Of a stretch of DNA of 11,456 nt, positions 7,796-11,456 are shown piece after piece. The notes beneath the pieces are model-generated. The model saw nothing but the letters and a program-made list of their open reading frames with translations. It ran no database searches and had not been told where the DNA came from. A program made the position numbers and the translations under genes. The stretch is from Clostridiaceae bacterium (GTDB lineage Bacteria; Bacillota_A; Clostridia; Acetivibrionales; Acetivibrionaceae): the NCBI GenBank assembly GCA_012513545.1, contig JAAZCB010000912.1, positions 1 through 11,456 of the forward strand. The letters are read 5' to 3'. Position 1 is the first letter of the stretch, and each line of letters opens with the position of its first letter.

Positions 7796-9789
7796 TCTAT
7801 ATCCTCCTCAAATAATAAACGAATGCTTGTAAACTCATTTTTGCGGCTTTCAAATTCCATTTTGCCCGAGTTTTGATTTACGAATTGTTTTGTAAGTGCC
7901 AATCCCATACCCAAGCCTTTGGCTTTTGTAGAAAAGAAGGGCTCTATGCATTTTTCTATCTCTGCCTCCGTCATTCCGCAGCCTTCATCATAAACCTCGA
8001 TGCATACCAGCTTGTTCAAAGGATAGCTTGATAAACTTATAAGCAACCCTTCAGGAAACTTATCCTCATATTGCGACAATTTTTCCTCTACTGATTGAAT
8101 GCTGTTCAATATTAGATTTATAAGTGCCTGCTTGATTTGGTCCCTGTTCACATAAATATATGCATCATAACTTACTTCGGTTTTTAAAATTATTTTATTG
8201 GAATTTGTTGTGGATATTTTAGCTATATATTTGGAATCATTTATCAATTCGCTTATTAATACTCGCTCTTTATTTCTTCGTAAAGGTCGTGTATAATTTA
8301 TCAGCATATTGATTAAACGATTTATCCTCCCAATCTCTTTAGGCACGTGTTCAGCAAATAATTCTTTAAAATCATCATCATTTCCTTGCTTTTCAATCAG
8401 AGACGCAAAAGTGTTTATGGACATGAGAGGATTTTTTATCTCATGGGCCATACCTGCTATTATCCGGCTCAATTCCTTGCTTTTCTTTGCTTCAAATACT
8501 TCCTGCTTTTCTTCTTCTTCCCTGGTTATGTCTTCAACCACCATAATCTTGTCATTTTCTATATTGAAATTCAGACATTGACAACGAAAAATACGGTTCT
8601 CTGAATTTATGTTGATTTTTACGTTAACCGGCCGTTCCTTTACCCCTGGGTCATTGCATTTCATACTCTCGTAGAGCATGTTCAAAATATTTAATTCACT
8701 GATATTCCATGTTTTTTCCCCCGCATTGTTTTCATCAATGCTTACCAAAGAACGAATTATGGAATTCATGGTAAGAACCCTGCCGTCATCCTTTAACATT
8801 ATTATGCCCACCGGCAATAACTCAACCAGTCTTTGCCTGAAAATACTTTCATATTCAAGCTGTTGAGCCCTTTTTCTTATTTCTTCGGTTTTTTCATCCA
8901 CAATTTTCTTTAATTTATAGTTCATATACCCTATTATGCTGATTACAAAAACTGCTGTCATTACAAATAAAGCAATATATGAAAGAATCTTCCGCATTCT
9001 TGTTCTCAGTGCAACTTCAAGCTCGATATCCGTAATCCACTTATCGACCAGAACTTCGTATTTTCCGCTGGCAAGTATTTTTCCTATGCCCCGATTAATT
9101 GAATTTTGAAGCACCCTGTCATTTCTTCGGGTCAATATTGAATAAGATACAGATGAAATATAGTTATGGACTATTGTATAGGAGTCGCTTGTCCCATCTT
9201 TTTCAAGCATGTATATAATACTTTCTTTAACACCTATTATAGCATCAACGCTCTTACTTTTGAGAGCATCATAAAGTTGTTTTTGATTTCCCATTACTAA
9301 GTTGTTTCCCGTATTCATCTGTGGAAGTTGAGAAAAACTAATTGTACCTAACTCAAAAGCAACGGAAAATACTCTTAAATCCTGGTCAGGATTAAGGACC
9401 CTGTTAACATCTCTATTCCTGACCACCATGCATAGGTCGGCAGAAGATATATCATTAGTTCTTGACAACATAGAATTTGTGTTATTTTTTGAGACGATTC
9501 CTAAAACGGCATCAACTATTCCGTTTTCAAGTGCTTCTATAGATTTATTTGTTTCATTGAAAGCTAAATATTCTATTATCAGGTTTTCGTTATCAGCAAT
9601 TTCATTCATTATGTCTATATGAAGACCAACCATTTCCCCGTTTTCATTTAAATATTGAAAAGGCGGAAAATTAGGATTTACTGCAACCTTTATACTTGTT
9701 CTTGCTGCTTGGGATTCCGGAACAAAATAAGAAGATAAAACTATTAATATAAATATTAGTGAAATTGTTTTCCTTACTTGCTTAGACAT
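7792..9789 (-). CDS. Sensor histidine kinase with extracytoplasmic family 3 solute-binding domain
   Basis: This membrane kinase presumably senses an external ligand and phosphorylates the adjacent regulator. In 665 residues there is an N-terminal signal or membrane segment (about 8-28), then a family 3 solute-binding-like domain (about 33-255) opening with IKVAVNPNFPPFQYLNENGE. This family commonly binds polar amino acids. A second membrane helix (about 268-289) is followed by a coiled linker (290-315) and a PAS-like domain (about 316-420). The dimerisation/phospho-acceptor domain has H449 in GMAHEIKNPL, and the ATPase domain has N562, DEGCGM (601-606) and KGLGMGLAL (624-632). The start has GAGGA four bases upstream. 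All catalytic motifs look intact. The ligand is unknown; an amino acid or small peptide product is the best guess from domain and neighbours. Confidence 0.95.
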   Translation of the reverse strand: MSKQVRKTISLIFILIVLSSYFVPESQAARTSIKVAVNPNFPPFQYLNENGEMVGLHIDIMNEIADNENLIIEYLAFNETNKSIEALENGIVDAVLGIVSKNNTNSMLSRTNDISSADLCMVVRNRDVNRVLNPDQDLRVFSVAFELGTISFSQLPQMNTGNNLVMGNQKQLYDALKSKSVDAIIGVKESIIYMLEKDGTSDSYTIVHNYISSVSYSILTRRNDRVLQNSINRGIGKILASGKYEVLVDKWITDIELEVALRTRMRKILSYIALFVMTAVFVISIIGYMNYKLKKIVDEKTEEIRKRAQQLEYESIFRQRLVELLPVGIIMLKDDGRVLTMNSIIRSLVSIDENNAGEKTWNISELNILNMLYESMKCNDPGVKERPVNVKININSENRIFRCQCLNFNIENDKIMVVEDITREEEEKQEVFEAKKSKELSRIIAGMAHEIKNPLMSINTFASLIEKQGNDDDFKELFAEHVPKEIGRINRLINMLINYTRPLRRNKERVLISELINDSKYIAKISTTNSNKIILKTEVSYDAYIYVNRDQIKQALINLILNSIQSVEEKLSQYEDKFPEGLLISLSSYPLNKLVCIEVYDEGCGMTEAEIEKCIEPFFSTKAKGLGMGLALTKQFVNQNSGKMEFESRKNEFTSIRLLFEEDIE

Positions 9790-9836
9790 ATATTCCTCGT
9801 TTCTTTAAGGTGCTTGTTTATCCAAATATTTAGGTT

Positions 9837-9865
9837 ATTATATATTAATAATTGAAAATATTCAA
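9837..9865 (-). promoter_or_regulatory. SigmaA-type promoter of the kinase/regulator pair
   Basis: On the minus strand TTGAAT (9860-9865) and a perfect TATAAT (9837-9842) are separated by 17 bases. Transcription would start near 9830, giving a leader of about 40 bases before the kinase ATG. The pair would then be made by housekeeping polymerase while its targets use sigma54. The region is AT-rich, which lowers confidence. Confidence 0.6.
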
Positions 9866-9974
9866 GTTCTTATATTTACTGAAGTTTATTTATATTAAAA
9901 ATATTTTATAATAATCATAATACATAGGTCTAATTATCAATATTACTCTTTCTATTAATTTGAATATAAACAAT

Positions 9975-9990
9975 TGGCATGTATCTTGCA
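9975..9990 (+). promoter_or_regulatory. Sigma54 (-24/-12) promoter of the divergent dehydrogenase gene
   Basis: The site reads TGGCATGTATCTTGCA, a match at every defined position of TGGCAYR-N4-TTGCW, with GG at 9976-9977 and GC at 9988-9989. The expected start of transcription is near 10001, leaving a leader of about 23 bases that contains the AAGGAG ribosome binding site at 10011-10016. It puts the dehydrogenase under the same sigma factor as the transporter operon. Confidence 0.88.
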
Positions 9991-10023
9991 ACATTTAAAA
10001 CAAATAAATAAAGGAGTGATATT

Positions 10024-11121
10024 ATGATTATTAAGTCAATAGGATTCCCAAGAATCAAAAATTACGCCGGTGATGTGCGAGATTTTTTACCATCCTTATT
10101 CGGTTATCTCAAGCAATTCAAGGACTTGGAAATATTTGTCGAAAAAACCTATGGTTCAGGTCTTGGCTTAACAGAAGAAGATTATTTAAAAGAAAATAAT
10201 AATATTCAATTCGTTTCTGCAGATCTAGTATATCAAAATGACTTAATCATTATTCTTAAAATGCCTGAACTTTCGGAGTTAGAAAAATTGAGAGATGGCT
10301 GTAGTTTATTTACTATGTGCCATTACTCCACAAGACCGGCAAATGTGGAATTGTTTAAAAGAAAAAATATCTTCACATTATCAATGGATGGAATAGTAGA
10401 CGATTATGGCAAACGTCTTTTTGTTGATTATTTCAGGACAGCCTTTAACGGTTCAAAAATAGCTTTTGAAGAATTGAAAAAATCTTACCATGATTTTTAT
10501 TCAAACAAGAGACCTCCAATTTATGTAACAATATTAGGAGTGGGAATGGTAGCTCAAAACTGTGCAAAATCTTTTGAAATATTAGGTGATGAGGCATTTC
10601 TAAACAAGAATATTCCAGGTGTAATAATGCAGCTCTTGCCAAGAACCATCACAAATAATGAGGTTATAATGGCTGAATTATTGAAACAAACAGATATTCT
10701 TGTAGATGCTACAAAAAGATTAGAAAACAACAAATATGTATTAAAAAATGAATTGTTAGGAAATCTTCCAAAGCATTCAATAATTTTAGATATTACCGCT
10801 GACAGATATGATGGTGAACAGGTGAAACCAATCGAAGGTACCGTTCTTGGAAATCTTGAAAAGTGCGTTATTTATCCTGACGATGAAAAGTATAATAGTT
10901 TACCTAATGGAGTTAATAGCACTAACAGAAGAACAACCGTAAGCTGTGATGCTTGGCCCGGAACTACACCAAAGGAATCAATTAAATTTTATGAGATGCT
11001 GATTAAAGATTATATAAATGTAATAATGTCAAAAGAATTATCAGATATTGATATAAACAGCAATAATTACTTTGAAAGAGCTTTGTACAGAGGCACCTTG
11101 AATTATTTCCTAAATAAATAG
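10024..11121 (+). CDS. AlaDH/saccharopine-dehydrogenase superfamily NAD(P)-dependent dehydrogenase, substrate unknown
   Basis: This is a probable cytoplasmic amino acid or opine-type dehydrogenase of 365 residues, not recognised as a named enzyme. The N-terminal half resembles the AlaDH/PNT N-terminal domain: IGFPRIKNYAGDVRD (6-20), VEKTYGSGLGLTEEDYL (39-55), K79 in ILKMPE, and H100 in MCHYST. K79 and H100 align by eye with the lysine/histidine pair of alanine dehydrogenase and of fungal saccharopine dehydrogenase. A Rossmann loop follows (LGVGMVAQN, 171-179). The later segments ILDITADRYDG (254-264) and VSCDAWPGTTPKES (306-319) look more like the C-terminal part of Lys1-type saccharopine dehydrogenase than like alanine dehydrogenase. 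The gene is transcribed alone, divergently from the kinase, from a clear sigma54 promoter, with AAGGAG seven bases before the ATG. Possible roles are oxidation of an imported amino acid or formation or cleavage of an N-carboxyalkyl amino acid; neither is proven. Confidence 0.8.
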   Translation: MIIKSIGFPRIKNYAGDVRDFLPSLFGYLKQFKDLEIFVEKTYGSGLGLTEEDYLKENNNIQFVSADLVYQNDLIIILKMPELSELEKLRDGCSLFTMCHYSTRPANVELFKRKNIFTLSMDGIVDDYGKRLFVDYFRTAFNGSKIAFEELKKSYHDFYSNKRPPIYVTILGVGMVAQNCAKSFEILGDEAFLNKNIPGVIMQLLPRTITNNEVIMAELLKQTDILVDATKRLENNKYVLKNELLGNLPKHSIILDITADRYDGEQVKPIEGTVLGNLEKCVIYPDDEKYNSLPNGVNSTNRRTTVSCDAWPGTTPKESIKFYEMLIKDYINVIMSKELSDIDINSNNYFERALYRGTLNYFLNK

Positions 11122-11136
11122 CTTTAATTAATAAAT

Positions 11137-11166
11137 ACCAGTAGGCTATCTGCCGCACCTACCGGT
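11137..11166. repeat. Inverted repeat after the dehydrogenase gene
   Basis: ACCAGTAGG (11137-11145) and CCTACCGGT (11158-11166) pair at eight of nine positions around a 12-base loop, starting 15 bases past the stop codon. No T-run follows, so a terminator role is uncertain. It could instead be part of a dispersed intergenic element. Confidence 0.45.
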
Positions 11167-11220
11167 CAAGAAAGAAATTAGAGATTAGGGAAGGACTGTT
11201 TGAACTCTTGACAGAAATTC

Positions 11221-11236
11221 CCTTCAATATTGAAGG
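11221..11236. repeat. Perfect 16-base palindrome
   Basis: CCTTCAATATTGAAGG is identical to its own reverse complement. It lies between the two convergent genes, so it may be a hairpin in either transcript (six-pair stem, four-base loop) or a protein site. No promoter elements surround it. Confidence 0.45.
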
Positions 11237-11253
11237 TAAATTATACAACACAT

Positions 11254-11331
11254 TGCCATTCCGAAGGTGAAACCTGAAGAATCTTATGTTTTCAATAATG
11301 ATGAGAGCCATCACTTGCTCTCAGGATGACA
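11254..11331. repeat. Degenerate dispersed intergenic repeat with imperfect terminal inverted ends
   Basis: The left end TGCCATTCCGA and the right end TCAGGATGACA are imperfect inverted copies (8 of 11). The phrase CCGAAGGTGAAACCTGAAGAATCTT inside closely resembles the widely seen TGTCATTCTGA...GAAGAATCT family of intergenic repeats in clostridia and other bacteria (recalled, not searched). Inside it, TGAGAGC (11302-11308) and GCTCTCA (11317-11323) form a perfect seven-pair hairpin, which could end spoIIE-like transcripts from the opposite strand. Confidence 0.55.
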
Positions 11332-11348
11332 TAAATGAAATAGTCTAT

Positions 11349-11456
11349 CTATCCGATTTTTGTAACCAGGACTGTCATGTCGTCGATTATTTTATCTTGG
11401 CCTCTAAGTGCATAGCTTAATATGGAATTTGCGACAGTTTGGGGATCTTTTCCCGC
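11349..11456 (-). CDS. spoIIE: Stage II sporulation protein E (PP2C phosphatase), last 35 residues, cut by window edge
   Basis: Only the C-terminal 35 codons and the TAG stop lie in the window. They read AGKDPQTVANSILSYAL, then RGQDKIIDDMTVLVTKIG. The DDMTV motif near the end is the final metal-binding aspartate region of PP2C-type phosphatases, and the DPQ-hydrophobic helix followed by DDMTVLV and a short tail matches the end of clostridial SpoIIE. SpoIIE dephosphorylates SpoIIAA at the polar septum to activate sigmaF in the forespore. Other SpoIIE-like or RsbU-like phosphatases end similarly, so the exact identity is likely rather than certain. It is convergent with the dehydrogenase gene at 10024-11121. 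Confidence 0.7.
   Translation of the reverse strand, partial: AGKDPQTVANSILSYALRGQDKIIDDMTVLVTKIG

Noticed and set aside
9860..9868. ATTCAAGTT, also found at 6430-6438, as a shared regulator site for both sigma54 promoters
   Set aside because: One copy covers the -35 element of the kinase promoter and the other covers the regulator stop codon. A nine-base match is expected by chance in such AT-rich DNA.
11208..11248. TTGACA (11208-11213) followed by TATACA as a sigmaA promoter
   Set aside because: The spacer is 29 bases, far from 17, and no gene follows on the plus strand.
1..11456. CRISPR array, tRNA, rRNA, insertion sequence or prophage genes
   Set aside because: No regularly spaced repeats, no tRNA-like cloverleaf, no transposase or integrase motifs were seen on either strand.

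Overview
The window comes from an AT-rich, low-GC Gram-positive anaerobe, most likely a spore-forming member of the Clostridia or Tissierellia. This rests on the AT-rich intergenic DNA, strong AGGAGG-type ribosome binding sites, a lipoprotein-anchored substrate-binding protein, and the last 35 codons of what looks like SpoIIE at the right edge. The species cannot be named from the sequence.

Layout. Positions 1-6211 hold a minus-strand operon, transcribed right to left: a family 5 (peptide/nickel-type) solute-binding lipoprotein, two permeases (DppB/DppC type), two ATPases (DppD/DppF type), and the start of an alanine dehydrogenase cut by the left edge. Upstream of it, on the same strand, lie a sensor histidine kinase (7792-9789) and an NtrC-type, sigma54-activating response regulator (6437-7795), which overlap by ATGA. 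Divergent from the kinase, on the plus strand, is one gene (10024-11121) for a dehydrogenase-like protein of the alanine dehydrogenase/saccharopine dehydrogenase superfamily. The right end (11122-11348) is non-coding, with inverted repeats and a degenerate dispersed repeat, followed by the 3' end of a minus-strand spoIIE-like gene.

How the parts fit. Two near-perfect -24/-12 (sigma54) promoters are visible, one before the binding-protein operon (6264-6279) and one before the divergent dehydrogenase (9975-9990). Both lie next to the only sigma54 activator gene in the window. The kinase/regulator pair has an ordinary sigmaA promoter (TTGAAT-17-TATAAT). The kinase carries an extracytoplasmic family 3 solute-binding-like domain, of the kind that binds amino acids. 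The simplest model is that an external amino-acid-like ligand is sensed, the regulator is phosphorylated, and sigma54 transcription of a peptide-type importer and two NAD(P)-dependent amino acid or opine dehydrogenase-fold enzymes is switched on. The substrate is unknown. The combination is the main point of interest: a sigma54-controlled uptake and oxidation module with two different AlaDH/PNT-superfamily enzymes.
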